From Ctena decussata (taxonomy: Eukaryota > Mollusca > Bivalvia > Lucinida > Lucinidae), in NCBI GenBank assembly GCA_963989385.1, contig OZ022502.1, positions 54,429,454 to 54,493,453 of the forward strand: 64,000 nt of DNA, in the 5' to 3' direction. Below are positions 1 to 11,925 of this stretch, piece after piece; the first letter of the stretch is position 1, and each line of letters starts with the position of its first letter. Position numbers and translations under genes: made by a program. The notes below the pieces were generated by a model. That model saw nothing but the letters and a program-made list of their open reading frames with translations. It did no database searches and was not told where the DNA came from.

Positions 1-565
1 GATCTTGTCCCGACGTATAAAATATCGCCATTGTCTTTAAAAATTTAGCACGTGTCATAATTAATCGGATTAACTCAGGTGTCATCCAGACGAAAAGACC
101 GCCTACGGGCCAATCGAGATTGTCCGTATGGAGCACTGAACCAGGTAACACACATGTCGGACCGCCTACCTGTCAAAAACGATTATCAAAATAACGCCCA
201 CTCGCAGATTCAACCTCTTACGGCAGTCAGCAAAACAACTTTTCAAATCACGATGACTGAGCTTTTGGATGAAATTTTTACGATCGCGAGAATGTAACTG
301 ACCCGTATGTGTAGGGCGTATGCCGACTTCAAAAGTTTGTGAATGTATCCATAATACACGAATACTGAATGTATTGACAAACACTATCCGAAGTTTTTAC
401 GAACACAACATTCATATTAACGCTTGCCCTTACAACGGAAGCTCTTGTCATGATCCATGCTGTCGTCAATCAGTGACTGCGTCAAAGAACTTTTAAGGAA
501 TACGAACGTCTTCCGCGAAAATTGTTGATTCAAAGCGAAGATACACTGTTAATATCAATAGTCGC
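1..565. repeat. Dispersed repeat R1, copy A (cut by window start)
   Basis: This stretch matches 23211-23657 in the same orientation. Both begin with 'gatcttgtcc' and 'gacgtat', then share 'cctacgggccaatcgag', 'tgtccgtatg', 'tcggaccgcctacctgtc' and 'ttcaacctcttacggcagtc'. Similarity fades near 565, after 'atacactgttaatat'. Copy B lacks short segments, for example around 145-160. No convincing protein is encoded; the short open frames are not conserved between the two copies. The repeat class is unknown. Confidence 0.7.
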
Positions 566-1282
566 TATTTCCGACGTGTTATGGTCTACGCTCTGGTAAT
601 GTACATTGTTTTGATTAATAGTACTATTAAAATATGAATACTGAAACGTCCATTTCACCGATTTCCTTGGTAGTTATATCGTCATGCAACCCAGTGCGAA
701 AATAATGCCATACAGTGTGCACAGAAATAGCGCATTCTGATCAGGGTCTACGCGATTATATATTCGGTATAATACTAACGGTAGCGTTGATATGCAATTA
801 CCTGCTCGTTTTGGGTCAAGCACGTTTTCTCTTTGAAGTAAAGATAAAAGACGCCGCTGCAAGTATATATACGCGTGCCGTATACAGTGTCATTTTAACC
901 TTGAGACGACTAAAGGTACCTCAGTACACACATCGATAACTAACAATCGTATCAGCCAGCGCAACTAGGCAGTCAGACCGGTCTTTCTTGTTCGCATCTA
1001 ACATGAATAATAATGAACATCGACCTAGCGACTAGCGAGTTCTTCGGTGGAAGCATGTCATTATACGTTCCGTAAGTCACCATATTCCCGACGCGGCCCA
1101 TTCGGCGGCAATGAAAGGGAATATTATGCAATAGCAGACAGTGCAATCATTGTAACTTAGGCGAGTCTTCAGTTTTAGAGTGCTCAGGACTTGCGTATTC
1201 TTCACAAACAGGAATGACTCTGGTTAGACTGCACAAACGCTCAGGCTTCCCTTTGTAGAACAAAAAGTTCACTACAGTATGG
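566..1282. other. Unassigned intergenic sequence
   Basis: I see no coding exon with splice borders, no terminal inverted repeat and no tandem structure here. The short open frames on both strands lack recognisable motifs. Confidence 0.5.
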
Positions 1283-1331
1283 GAGAGAGAGAGAGAGAGG
1301 GATGTGTAAGGGGGTTGGGGGGGGGGGGGGG
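1283..1331. repeat. (GA)n followed by a G15 tract
   Basis: A short GA run near 1286-1299 is followed by a G-rich stretch ending in 15 consecutive G (1317-1331). It is a candidate for unusual DNA structure or for assembly length error. Confidence 0.85.
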
Positions 1332-1488
1332 AGTAGAAATAACCATGCATAAGTCATTCCTATTATTTGGGACTTCCAAAAAAGTCTCTCAATATGTCCA
1401 AATCTGACACCATGGAAGTCTGGACTTCCAAATTTTGAAAGTTAGTGGAAGCCCTGCATATATCATATTGAGAATTCAAAGACTACAG

Positions 1489-1556
1489 GGCAAACAGTGT
1501 AGATCTAAATGAGGCTGCTCATTATGAGTCACCTAATCTGGATGCACCCTGTTTGT
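1489..1556. repeat. Diverged hairpin MITE with the GCAAACAG arm
   Basis: The arms 'gcaaacagtgtagatc' and a degenerate 'ggatgcaccctgtttgt' face each other around 'ggctgctcattatgagtc'. Same family as 7652-7718 and 7937-8003, but more decayed. Confidence 0.55.
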
Positions 1557-1839
1557 AAATTCAGCTTTTTTCATTTTGGGGGTTTAAAGTGTTAAAAAGA
1601 AACATTTATGGCCATCTTGTAAAAATTAGGGAGACCACTAATTATTCGCTTCATCTGCCACCATTAATGTGAAGGGACCAATAAGGGTCACCAATACCTG
1701 TCCATTTCAGGGCTATTTATATCCATTTACAAGTCCTTAACTCCCCTGACAGCAGTCAGCCTGTCACACAAAATGCATTACTTTCTACTACCTTACTTAA
1801 AGGGACTAGTTCAACTAGCAGTTCAACAAGCCAGGCCCA

Positions 1840-1975
1840 GAGGTTATAAAACTTGAGTACATTCTCAAACTCAAAGTAGAGCATACTGATTGGCTGCTTC
1901 CGAGCTAATGCTCGGAAGCAGCTAATCAGTGTGCTTTATTTTGAGTTTGAGATTATTCTCAAGTTTTATAACCTC
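1840..1975. mobile_element. Long hairpin MITE, about 136 bp
   Basis: Nearly the whole element is one inverted repeat. The left arm begins 'gaggttataaaacttgag' and the right arm ends 'ctcaagttttataacctc'; the inner arms 'gctgcttccgagc' and 'gctcggaagcagc' flank a 4-base loop. It encodes nothing. Such a fold-back is typical of a non-autonomous DNA transposon; the superfamily is not determined. Confidence 0.8.
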
Positions 1976-2127
1976 GAACCCAGATGAAATACATCTGAAA
2001 CTGCGTATGGGGGAATAAGGAGACATCGGTTTTACTGTCTAATAAAAGAGTAACTGATAAATAACTATGCCCCATTGCCAACTGTAGGACTTTTTAAAGG
2101 AATTTTCACCATAATATTTTATTTCTC

Positions 2128-2743
2128 TTAACCTTTACCCTGCTAGAGGCGACTATAGTCGCCCAAGGGGGGTAGGTCACTTTGAGAGGCTGTCAGGCAC
2201 ACTAGACATCATGGTTACCCAATCATTTGCAGTTGTCCTATGCAGGAGGTGATCTGCTTTCTCTTAGAGCAAGGTTTTACCCACCTAACTATTTGTTGGC
2301 TTTAAAACTCAGAGAAAACATCAAAAATATATGATATTTTCAACATCAGCATTTCAGGTGGCTACCCCTACTTAGTTGATCTCGATTTTCTGAAAACTAG
2401 ACTTGATCCTTCCAAACCACCTCTCTTGATAAATATTCAGCAATAACACCGGGCCTCAGACAAGCAATCACTTTTGTCATACAAAGCATATAACTGGCGC
2501 TAATATCTTGTAGTCTTTTTTTTTTAAGTGTCTACATCGGTTCCCGGTGGTATCATGTGACACCCAAATATGGCAGGTCACGTGACCTTGGTAACTTCCG
2601 GAAAATGGCAGCTCACACATCCGCCATATTGAGTGAAAATTTCAAGCAATTCGATCAGAGTTTGTGGAAGTTATGGCTTCCAAGATACCCCTACCCCCAG
2701 TTTAGGGCCAGGTGAATTATTTTTCTAGCAGTGTATGGGTTAA
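2128..2743. mobile_element. TTAA-flanked non-autonomous element, long copy
   Basis: The element is bounded by TTAA at 2128-2131 and 2740-2743. Its ends are inverted: 'ccctgctaga' inside the left end faces 'tctagcagtgtatggg' inside the right. It contains a T-rich tract and the block 'cggttcccggtggtatcatg'. TTAA duplications are known for piggyBac-like and Kolobok-like transposons, so a MITE of that kind is inferred. No transposase is present. A shorter relative follows at 2851-3081. Confidence 0.65.
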
Positions 2744-2850
2744 CAGAAGGTAGTGCGAAAAATCAAACTTGTCAGTTTCTCCTGAATTTCACGTTTTTAG
2801 GTCAATTTGAGCCAGAAATGGGCAAATTCGAAAATCTATTTTTTCCTCTG

Positions 2851-3081
2851 TTAACCTTTACCCTGCTAGAGGCGACTATAGCAATCACTTTTGTCATACT
2901 TAGCATATAACTGGCGCTAATATCTTGTAGTCTTTTTTTTTTTTTTTAAGTGTCTACGTCGGTTCCCGGTGGTATCATGTGACACCCAAATATGGCAGGT
3001 CACGTGACCTTGGTAACTTCCGGAAAATGGCAGCTCAAACATCGGCCAGGTGAATTATTTTTCTAGCAGTGTAAGGGTTAA
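2851..3081. mobile_element. TTAA-flanked element, internally deleted copy
   Basis: It has the same ends as 2128-2743 (TTAA at 2851-2854 and 3078-3081). It keeps the interior block 2882-3042, which matches 2465-2620, but lacks the equivalents of about 2161-2464 and 2621-2706. It reads as an internal-deletion derivative of the longer element 107 bp upstream. Confidence 0.65.
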
Positions 3082-3121
3082 AAAATGGATGTTCTGGTCC
3101 TCCTGTTCAAAACCTTACTAA

Positions 3122-4215
3122 TGCAGTTCTAATGAGAAGCTATGAGTAGGCAGTTCTAAGAACAAGCTTTAGGCAGTTCTAAGGAGGAGCAACTGGCAGT
3201 TCTAATGAGGTTCTATATGCAGCCCTAAGGAAGTGCTATGGGCAGTTCTAATAAGGTGCAATGAGAGTTCTATGGAGGTTCTGTAAGCAGTTCCAATGAG
3301 ATGGTATAGGCAATTTTAATGAGGTGCTATGGGCAGTTCTAATAAGTTGCTACAGGCATTTCTAATAAGATGTTGTATGCAGTTTTAAAGAGATGCTATA
3401 GGCAGTTTTTATTTGGTGTTATAGGCAGTTCTTAGGAGATGCTACAGGCAGTCCTAATAAGGTATGATAGCAGTTCTAATGAGATACTGTTCAACAGACA
3501 ATTCTAAGGTGCTATAAACATTTCTAATGAGGTTCTAAAGGCAGTTCTAATTAGAGATGCTAAAGAGGTTTAAGGCAGTTTTAATGAGCTATAGGCAGTT
3601 CTAATGAGTACTTTTGGCAGTTCTAATGAGGTACTGTGCACATTTCTAGGGAGAGGCCGGAGACAGTTCTAATGAGGTGCTATAGGCAGTTCTAAGCAGG
3701 TGTCATAGGCAGTTTTGAAGAGGTGATGTAGGCTAGTCTAATGTGGTGCTATATGCAGTTCTAATGAGGTGTTAAAGGCAGTTGCAATGTGGTTCTACTG
3801 GCAGTTCTGATATAGGGTTACATCCAGTTCCAATGTGGTTCTATAGGCAATTTAAAGTGGTGCTATAAGCAGTTCTAATAAGGTGCTATAGACAGTTCTG
3901 AAGGTGCTACAGGCAAGTCTAATGTGGTGCTATAGTCAGTTCTAATGAGGTGGTTTAGGCAGTTCCAATGTGGTTCTATAAGAATTTTCTATGGGGTACT
4001 ATAGGCAGCGCTAATGTGGTGCCACTGGGCAGTTCTAAGAAGCTGCTTTAGGCAGTTCTGATGAGATTCAAAAGGCAGGTCTAAGGAGGTTATACAGGTG
4101 CTATATAGGCAGTTCCAGGGAGGTACTATAGTCAGTTCTAAGGTGCTATAGGCAGTTCCAATGTGGTGCTATAGGCAGTTCTCAGGAGATGCTATAGGAA
4201 GTTCTAATGAGGTTC
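3122..4215. repeat. Degenerate minisatellite, ~23 bp unit, ~1.1 kb
   Basis: Units approximating 'ggcagttctaatgaggtgct' plus 'ata' run head to tail for about 1.1 kb. Length varies from roughly 18 to 27 bases and substitutions are frequent; I estimate 45 or so units without an exact count. 'gcagttct' is the most conserved part. Stops occur in every frame, so it is not coding. Confidence 0.9.
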
Positions 4216-4738
4216 CAAAATATTTAAAGAGAATGAAAAAAAAAAAATTACTCCTACTTTAACAACAAAACCCAACAAGAAATATTCAAAACTTTGAATA
4301 ACATCATTTTCAACCAAAGACAAAAATAAACCAGGTCCCATTCTTTTTCAAAGGACAATGCAATTTATTTGCCCAGTAGCAAATGCAAATTTCGATGCAT
4401 TCCCTTTAAAATGAAAAAGACCCTGGTGGCCCCTTTATGCAAATTAATCTGGATCACAACATAAAGACCTGCACACACTAAGAGCCCCTTCTACAATTAT
4501 CTCACCTTGTGAAGTGATATTAAACTTAATTCATTTAAATTATCCTGGAGTGTTGTATAAAAGCCCTTCTTTTATGAAGTTAAATTTAGCTAAATTGAAG
4601 AGTTCGCTGTTACATCAGTCGATATGTTTTGCTTGGAGTTTCCCCATCCCCCAGCTCCGCATCCTCCATAAACTCGCCCACCCAATAACAACATTAAACA
4701 GAAAGCATTAAAAACTAGACAATCACTAAAGGTGATGA
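4216..4738. other. Unassigned AT-rich sequence
   Basis: Contains a short A run near 4236 and no recognisable gene, inverted ends or tandem units. An open frame at 4514-4711 has no motif and no splice context. Confidence 0.5.
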
Positions 4739-5963
4739 ATGCCCCCGCCATATGCCTCACTAGATGAGTTATGTGTTAAAACATATTTGTGTGAAGTTAC
4801 ATCAAAATCTGTCAATAAATAAAGGTGCTAGAGGGATGAATGAGTTTTTCTTAAAAATAGCAACTGTGACCTTGACCTTGGACCTGGGGTGCTGAAGCGG
4901 CAATTTTTTCAAGATATTGTTATACTTAACATTTATGTGAAGTTACATCAAAATCGATCTATAAATGAAATCACTGGAGCAATGCTCTAGTTTTTCTGAA
5001 AATAGCAACTGTGACCTTGACCTTCATCCTACCAAACTGAAACGCAAAGATGTTCGAGGTACTGTCATCCCCAATAAAGCTGTGATGTAATACCAAAATC
5101 GGTTAATAAAAGAGTGACGATAAAAGGTGAGATTGTATTTAAGCTATGGAAATATGGTCAAAATATGTATGTAATTCAAGGGGACATAATTCTGCAATAA
5201 AGACCTGACTGAAAGTTCTGTTTCCTTTATGCACATGTTCATTGCATGTCTGAACTGTGTTGCAAGTTTCAAATCCCTACATTAAATACTATTGGAGGAG
5301 TTGCAGAGACAAGAACAGTACTACAAATGTACAATATGGTCAAAATATTTATGTCATTCAAGGGGATGTAATTCTGCCATAATGATCTGGATCAAAGTTC
5401 TGTTTCCTTTATGCACATGTTCAATGCATGTCTGAACTGTGTTGCAAGTTTCAACTCCCTACATTAAATACTGTAGGAGGAGTTGCGGAGACAAGAACAG
5501 TACTCAAATGTGAAATATGATTATAATATGTATATTTATTCAAGGGGACATAATTCTGCAATCAAGACATTAATCAAAGTTCTGTTTCTTTTATGCACAT
5601 GTTCAATGCATGTCTGAACTGTGTTGCAAGTTTCAACTCCCTATATCATATACTGTAGGAGGAGTTGCGGAGACAAGAACAGTACTCAAATGTGAAATAT
5701 GGTCATAATATGTATATTATTCAAGGGGACATAATTCTGCAATAAAGACCTGAATCAAAGTTATGTTTCCTTTATGCACATGTTCAATGCCTGTCTGAAC
5801 TGTGTTGCAAGTTTCAACTCCCTGCATCGAATACTGTAGGAGGAGTTGCGGAGACAAGAACAGTACTACAAAGTGTGACGGACGTACGTATGTACGTACG
5901 TATGTACGTACGGACGGACAAGGGCAAAACTATATGCCCCTCCCCACTTCGTGGCGGGGGCAT
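4739..5963 (+). mobile_element. E-type tandem-core element E1
   Basis: The left end 'atgcccccgcca' (4739-4750) is inverted at the right end as 'tggcgggggcat' (5952-5963). Inside are two units around 'agcaactgtgaccttgacct' (about 4750-5060), then four units of about 180 bp with 'tttatgcacatgttcaatgc' and 'ggaggagttgcggagacaag' (about 5150-5875). A microsatellite of 'gacgtacgtatgtacg' type follows (5878-5925), then a terminal hairpin (5932-5963) in which 'tatgcccct' faces 'gggggcata'. The order core, microsatellite, hairpin recurs in E2, E3 and, reversed, E4. Confidence 0.7.
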
Positions 5964-7184
5964 AAAAAAACAAAAAAACATTGCTTTCAAAGCCAGGGTC
6001 GTAGCTGCCTATACGCAAATATGCAGGTGCGTATTGAAATTTTGTCAAATTGACAAAATTTCAACAGGCACCAGCATATTTGCAGTCTGAAATGTTGTAA
6101 ATTGGGCAAAATTTCAATACAAACTGCCAACTGGCATGACAGTATGAAACATCCAAAGGCTAAACCACGTGATTTCCTCTCAAGAAGTATAAACACCTGA
6201 CTGTGCGTATCACGTAATAGCCTCTAGCAACATCCCTGAAAGCAATGTTGTTTTTTTGTTGTTTTTTTTTAATTGGAAGGTCACCAGTTGTTCAAGACCA
6301 GTTGCAATGATGGCATTAGTGAAAGCGATGTTAAAATTTCAAACATACTGTGTGCAAAAACACAAAGTTCTTTTGACAAAAAAATGTGACGAGCTTTTAC
6401 AAAAGCTCCTCACATTTTTGCTGCAAAAAAAAAAAACAACCAGAGACAATTGATTTTAGCTGTATCAGAAGACTTAATAATCCTTGACTCACAACTTCAT
6501 AAAGCTGACAATTGCTTTGCTTTGCACAACTGAGCCTTGGTGTTTAATTTTAGACTTCAAGCAGCAAAATCTGTAACTTTTGATATTTTGTTTTTAGCAT
6601 TAATGTTTCTAATTTTCAAGAAAACAATGATATATATAGCTAAAACTGGGATATAAATTTCAACAGATTCATACACCTTAATTTATCACTATCAAAACAA
6701 CAGCATTTAGGTAAACAATCGACTGTCTAGAATTTCTGGAGGGATGTAAATAATTACCAGTGAGCAAAAACTGCCTGTTTATATAAAGATTATATACTTT
6801 TTCCCTGTAGTTTTCAGCTACAGTGAACAGATTTATGGTGGTAGCATAACTTTATTCTACTTTTACAAATGATTTAAAAAGAAAGTAAAAATTTTCAGAA
6901 AATAGTTATAATTGCAGACTTAGTCACTTAAAAGAAAGCAGGTTTGGTGTACAGATAGTGCTACTGTGTCGATGGCAAAGCATCTGCATGACTGACTGCA
7001 GGCATTATACCTGCACAGTTATAACAAAGACTCAAACAAGACTTGTCAGAAATGAGTTTCCTCAAAACAGCCATATTATAATGACACTACCAATTCAGAT
7101 CTCAGAATTACAGGCTGATCCAAGTCATTTATGATTATTGTTCTCATATGCTAAACACAATCATTTTGGCAATGCAGCATCTCA
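5964..7184. other. Unassigned region with one small hairpin
   Basis: At about 6380-6422, 'tgtgacgagctttt' faces 'aaaagctcctcaca', a relative of the hairpins at 50318-50431 and 50946-50990. The remainder is AT-rich and shows no gene or clear repeat. Confidence 0.5.
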
Positions 7185-7411
7185 TCAACCCATTCCATTT
7201 GGGATACCCCTCATGGGTATCTGGGCAAACAGTTTGGATCCAGATCAGGCCCTATAAAACGTGGGGCCTGGTCTGAGATCCAAACTGTTTGCTGCCTAGA
7301 CATCATTTCTACATGAGTTAGTAAGACCAATATTGTCAAAATATTCTTGATTTTTGATGCAGACTACAATTTCAGCAGATGACAAAAAATACCCAGAATG
7401 CAATGGATTAA
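7185..7411. mobile_element. Hairpin MITE, GCAAAC arm with CAGGCCC centre
   Basis: The core 7225-7292 pairs 'gcaaacagtttggatc' with 'gatccaaactgtttgc' around a second palindrome, 'caggccc' facing 'ggggcctg'. Outer ends are only roughly inverted ('aacccattccatttggg' and 'ccagaatgcaatgg'), with TTAA present only on the right. The arms are shared with neighbouring elements while the centre differs. Confidence 0.6.
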
Positions 7412-7612
7412 AGACACGGGTTTCTTCACAAGGAAGGGGTTACCCATACAGGTAAAATTGTGACAGTTAATTCAACCAATCAGTTGACCCAGGAGCTTAC
7501 AACAAATTTTGCTTCTGGTTGACCAGAATTATCACACCTGATAATTTTATTGGTTGACTGAAGATATTGCCACTGTGAAGTTAATCTTCCTTTTATAGTT
7601 CCATCCCTGTCT

Positions 7613-7823
7613 TTAACTCTGTAAGTCCCAGTGACAAAATTAGCAAAATTTGCAAACAGCGTAGATCCTGATGAGGCGGCTCATAATGAGCTGCCTCATC
7701 TAGATCTACACTGTTTGCCCTCTAGTCTTTGAATTCTCAATATGAAATGTCTTGGACAAGGCATTTCTTGAATTTTTGCAGACATAAATTTTGTCATCTG
7801 CTTTTTGGTGCTTTAAGGGTTAA
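7613..7823. mobile_element. TTAA-flanked hairpin MITE, family H1
   Basis: TTAA bounds both ends (7613-7616, 7820-7823). The core 7652-7718 pairs 'gcaaacagcgtagatc' with 'gatctacactgtttgc' around 'tgaggcggctca' and 'tgagctgcctca'. The tail 'gcagacataaattttgtc' is shared with 7912-8110. Confidence 0.7.
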
Positions 7824-7911
7824 ACATTTCAGCAATAGCACATGTTGTAATGCAAAGGAATTTATAAACAATAATGGGCCATTACAGAATGGCTTCAAAT
7901 AATGCTCCAGC

Positions 7912-8110
7912 TTAACCCTTAAAGCACCAACAATTGGCAAACAGTGTGAATCCAGATGAGGTGGCTCATAATGAGCCACCTCATCCGAATCTACAATGTT
8001 TGCCCTCTAGTGTTCGAATTCTCAATATGATATCGCTTAGACGAGACATTCTTTTTAAATTCTGCAGACGTAAATTTTGTCGTCTGCTTTTTTTGCGCAT
8101 TAAGGATTAA
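7912..8110. mobile_element. TTAA-flanked hairpin MITE, family H1
   Basis: Ends 'ttaacccttaaagc' and 'gcattaaggattaa' are inverted and include the TTAA target. The core 7937-8003 is a near-perfect fold-back around 'tgaggtggctca' and 'tgagccacctca'. Second H1 copy within 100 bp of the first, in the same orientation. Confidence 0.75.
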
Positions 8111-8297
8111 CAACAGCCTGGCTTCCCAAACAAGTGCAGCCTATAATATTGTAGGGGTCAGCAAAGGAGCACTGGCCTGAGATGACCAGTGATTGACCAG
8201 GCTATGGTGTCCTTAAAGGTCATGACATTAAACATAACAAACCCCAACACCTTGAAATAAAGTTTCCTTTTAACTAGAAAATGTGTTTATGAAACAC

Positions 8298-10218
8298 TAT
8301 GCCCCCAACCATATGCTTGTCTCTAGAGAAGGTTCATCCAATAATGCTTGTACCTTTGTACCATAGGCTTACAATGCACTAAGTCGAAAAAGGGGCTTAA
8401 CTCAGTCAAAAACTTACGAATTGTTTTTGAAAGTTAACCAGGTCATCTACACCTTGGGCAATATCAACCTGCAAAACCTCATGATCCTAGCATCAGGGGT
8501 TCTCCAGATATTTTGTTCACAAGCTTCCATAGGCAAATAATGCACTAAGTTGAAAAAGGGGCATAACTCAATCCAAAATTTACAAATTATTTTCAAAAGT
8601 TAATCAGGTCATTTACACCACAGGCAGTATCTTCCTGCATAAAATCATGCTCCTAGCATCAGGTGTTCTTGAGATATTTTGTTCACAAGGTTCCATAGGC
8701 TTACAATGCACTAAGTCGAAAAAGGGGCATAACTCAATCAAAAATTCATGATTTCTTTTCAAAAGTTAATCAGGTCATCTACACCACAGGCAGTATCTTC
8801 CTGCAAAAGATCATGCTCCTAACATCAGGGGTTCTTGAGATATTTTGTTCACAAGGTTCCATAGGCTTACAATGCACTAAGTCGAAAAAGGGGCATAACT
8901 CGGTCAAAAATTCACGAATTTGTTTCAAAAGTTAATCAGGTCATCTACACCTTGGGCATTTTCATCCTGCAAAACCTCATGATCCCAGCATCAGGGGTTC
9001 TTGAGATATTTTGTTCACAAGGTTCCACAGGCTAAGTCGTAAAAGGGGCATAATTCTGGAAATACATTGCCGGCGGAAAAATAAAAAAATACGGGTCTGC
9101 TTATTTTCCATACTGATCATGTGTATAAAGTTTCAAGTTCCTAGCTCTTATTGTTCTTGACTATATGTTAGGCTACCTTTGTACCATAGGCCTCAATGCA
9201 CTATGTCGAAAAAGGGGAATAACTCGATCAAAAATTCACGAATTTTTTTCAAAAGTTAATCAGGTCATCTACACCACAGGCAGTATCTTCCTGCAAATAA
9301 TCATGCTCCTAGCTTCAGGGGTTCTTGAGATATTTTGTTCACAAGGTTCCATAGGCTTACAATGCACTAAGTCAAAAAAGGGGCATAACTCGGTCAAAAA
9401 TTCACGAATTTGTTTCAAATGTTAATCAGGTCATCTACACCTTGGGCAGTCTCATCTTGCAAAGCCTCATGATCCTAGCATCAGGGGTTCTTGAGATATT
9501 TTGTTCACAAGGTTCCACAGGCTAAGTCGTAAAAGGGGCATAACTCTGGAAATACATTGCCGGCGGAAAAATAAAAAAATACGGGTCTGCTTATTTTCCA
9601 TACTGATCATGTGTATAAAGTTTCAAGTTCCTAGCTCTTATTGTTCTTGACTATATGTAAGGATACCTTTGTACCATAGGCCTCAATGCACTAAGTCGAA
9701 AAAGGGGAATAACTCGATCAAAAATTCACGAATTTTTTCCAAAAGTTAATCAGGTCATCTACACCACAGGCAGTATCTTCCTGCAAAAAATCATGCTCCT
9801 AGCTTCAGGGGTTCTTGAGATATTTTGTTCACAAGGTTCCATAGGCTTACAATGCACTAAGTCGAAAAAGGGGCATAACTCGGTCAAAAATTCACGAATT
9901 TGTTTCAAAAGTTAATCAGGTCATCTACACCTTGGGCATTTTCATCCTGCAAAATCTCATGATCCTAGCATCAGGGGTTCTTGAGATATTTTGTTCACAA
10001 GGTTCCGCAGGCTAAGTCGAAAAAGGGGCATAACTCTTGAAATATGTGACCCGCGGAAAAAAGAAAAAACACGTGTTCGCTTATTTTTCATACTGATCAT
10101 GTGTATAAAGTTTCAAGCCCCTAGCTCTTACGGTTCTTGATATGACAGACGGACAGACGGACAGACGGACAGGCCCAAACCAATATGCCCCCACAATTTC
10201 TCCGAAATTGGGGGCATA
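8298..10218 (+). mobile_element. E-type tandem-core element E2 (~1.9 kb)
   Basis: The left end 'tatgcccccaa' (8298-8308) is inverted as 'ttgggggcata' (10208-10218). The core is a chain of roughly 170-180 bp units with 'aaaaggggcataactc', 'gttaatcaggtcatctacac' and 'gagatattttgttcacaag'. Two intervals near 9050-9165 and 9530-9665 are nearly identical, giving a higher-order period of about 500 bp. A 'gacggacagacggacag' microsatellite (10147-10172) precedes a terminal hairpin (10184-10218). No protein is encoded; long open frames are by-products of repetition. Confidence 0.8.
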
Positions 10219-10879
10219 AAAAGGAAAGGCTTGCCGAGTTTTCATTACAGTATGTTGATACTAACAGAAAGGGAATTATAAAAACTAGCGTTTGAGGACC
10301 GAAGGAAATGAATTCAGCCTAATTATGAAGTAGTTGTTGTTCATTTCTCGTTATAATTTATTTCTTAACTAAATCCCCTCTCAGGCCAGCGATGCCGCAG
10401 TGCATGGGCAACTTTTTTCCTCAGGCCCGTATAATCTACCTGTAAACGACGATATTGCGTGAGCTTAAATAGCATTAAATCATATAAGACATTGACAGTT
10501 TTTCTCTGTTTTTGTCTTCCTCGAATAAAAAATGAAAACTGTTGTGTTAGGTCAATATAGTGCACTTTTTTAGCTGCACATAGATATTTTTTTCAAACTT
10601 TTAAATTTACATTTAATGCGGTCCTTTTTGCTCTGAGTAATATGGCCATCATTTCCTAATAGTATATAGGGAAAATAAATAAAATGAACAAAAAGTTACT
10701 CAGTTATCTACGTTTTTCTTAAAGCACGGATCTAAAGTAAAAAAAGTTGTGTTATCCTAGTATTCTACACTATCTTACAAATCTTTTGATACATTTTGTA
10801 ACAAAAACAAAGAAATATTTATGCGGTCATTTTTTACAAACTTAATCCACTACCCTACATCCAAAAACTGAATTTTCAG
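10219..10879. other. Unassigned sequence
   Basis: No gene or clear repeat seen. A pyrimidine-rich stretch ending 'aattttcag' at 10879 could be a splice acceptor for the feature that follows. Confidence 0.45.
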
Positions 10880-11600
10880 TTCCGTGCGTGACTATATCGA
10901 GGTGAGGAGAATTGTTGGGGACGGATTGGATTCCAGTTGCATACAAAGGTTCTTGCATGACAAGAAATTCCTGTACAACCAAAATGACGTTATTATCACT
11001 GGCAAACTGCTTCCCAGCCAATTCTTGAAAAAAAGGTTGAAGTGATCAACAGAAATGCCGCACAGGCAAATGGCATCTCCAAGAAGCAATATCTTGATCC
11101 AGTGTTATGAAGAATCATGCATAATATTTGGGTTTGGGTGGGAGGGTGTGTGACCCCTTCAGGAGCTTGTGGTCGAAGAAATTTCAACTAAACTGCACCT
11201 TCCCTTCTTCGAAGGTAAGTCTTGTTAAATTTTCCAATTTCATCTCCCACATAGCACAATGAATATGCGTCATTTATACACCGGCTTAACAATTGTACAT
11301 GTATAAACACGGTCAGTGGTGCACGTTAGCCACACACACACAGACAGATCGTATAATTTATTTGGTAAGATGTGATGAGTGATGAGGAAAAAAATCAGTA
11401 GCGCCTGCTTGCTGAATTTAAACAATAAATTTTGACTTTGATTTTTTCTGCTTTGACAGGTTTACAGACATATAAATCGGCCCACGCTTCAGCACAATCT
11501 GATAAATCTATCCTCAGTTAGCATGATATATTTTTGGATCTGCCGAAAAAGAAAGACCCTGGTCAGTCTGCACAGATGCTTTAGCTCGAGTGTGGTGACT
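10880..11600 (+). pseudogene. Possible decayed multi-exon gene, product unknown
   Basis: Three islands read like coding sequence and follow AG acceptors. The first (10881-11045, after 'attttcag') encodes a polar peptide including DGLDSSCIQRFLHDKKF and NDVIITGKLLPSQFL, ending in a stop just after an A7 run. Allowing a one-base slip in that run, the reading continues with VINRNAAQANGISKKQYL to 11109. The second (about 11162-11213) follows 'ccccttcag', ends at 'gaag|gtaagt', and reads ELVVEEISTKLHLPFFEG. The third follows 'gctttgacag' near 11460 and reads LQTYKSAHASAQSDKSILS before a stop, then DIFLDLPKKKDPGQSAQ. I do not recognise a family. It may be a degraded host gene or an old transposon gene. 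Confidence 0.3.
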
Positions 11601-11925
11601 GCTCTAAGTAAATACATTACTCAATACCTTAAGGCCCTTTTTTCGCCCAACGCCGCTGCAAAATAAAGATAGCAAGCTTTTTGGGAAAAGCGTATACTTG
11701 TATGCTGAGAGTCATGGATACGGAAAGTGCCGACTGTTGGCGACAATGCGACCAAAAATAGAATAAAATTCCATCATTATTTTTAGCAGATGCGGTAAAC
11801 CTGATATGGATATAAATAGACAAAATCGGACGAGTTCTCTGATTATTGCGATGAAACGCTCGTACAAGTGAAGGAAAACATGAACAAATCCAGTCTCAAA
11901 CCGGAACGAGCTTTTCAATCTATAA

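Noticed and set aside
8298..10218. CRISPR-like or coding tandem array
   Set aside because: Units are about 175 bp with no spacer pattern, the genome is animal-like, and open frames are repeat by-products.
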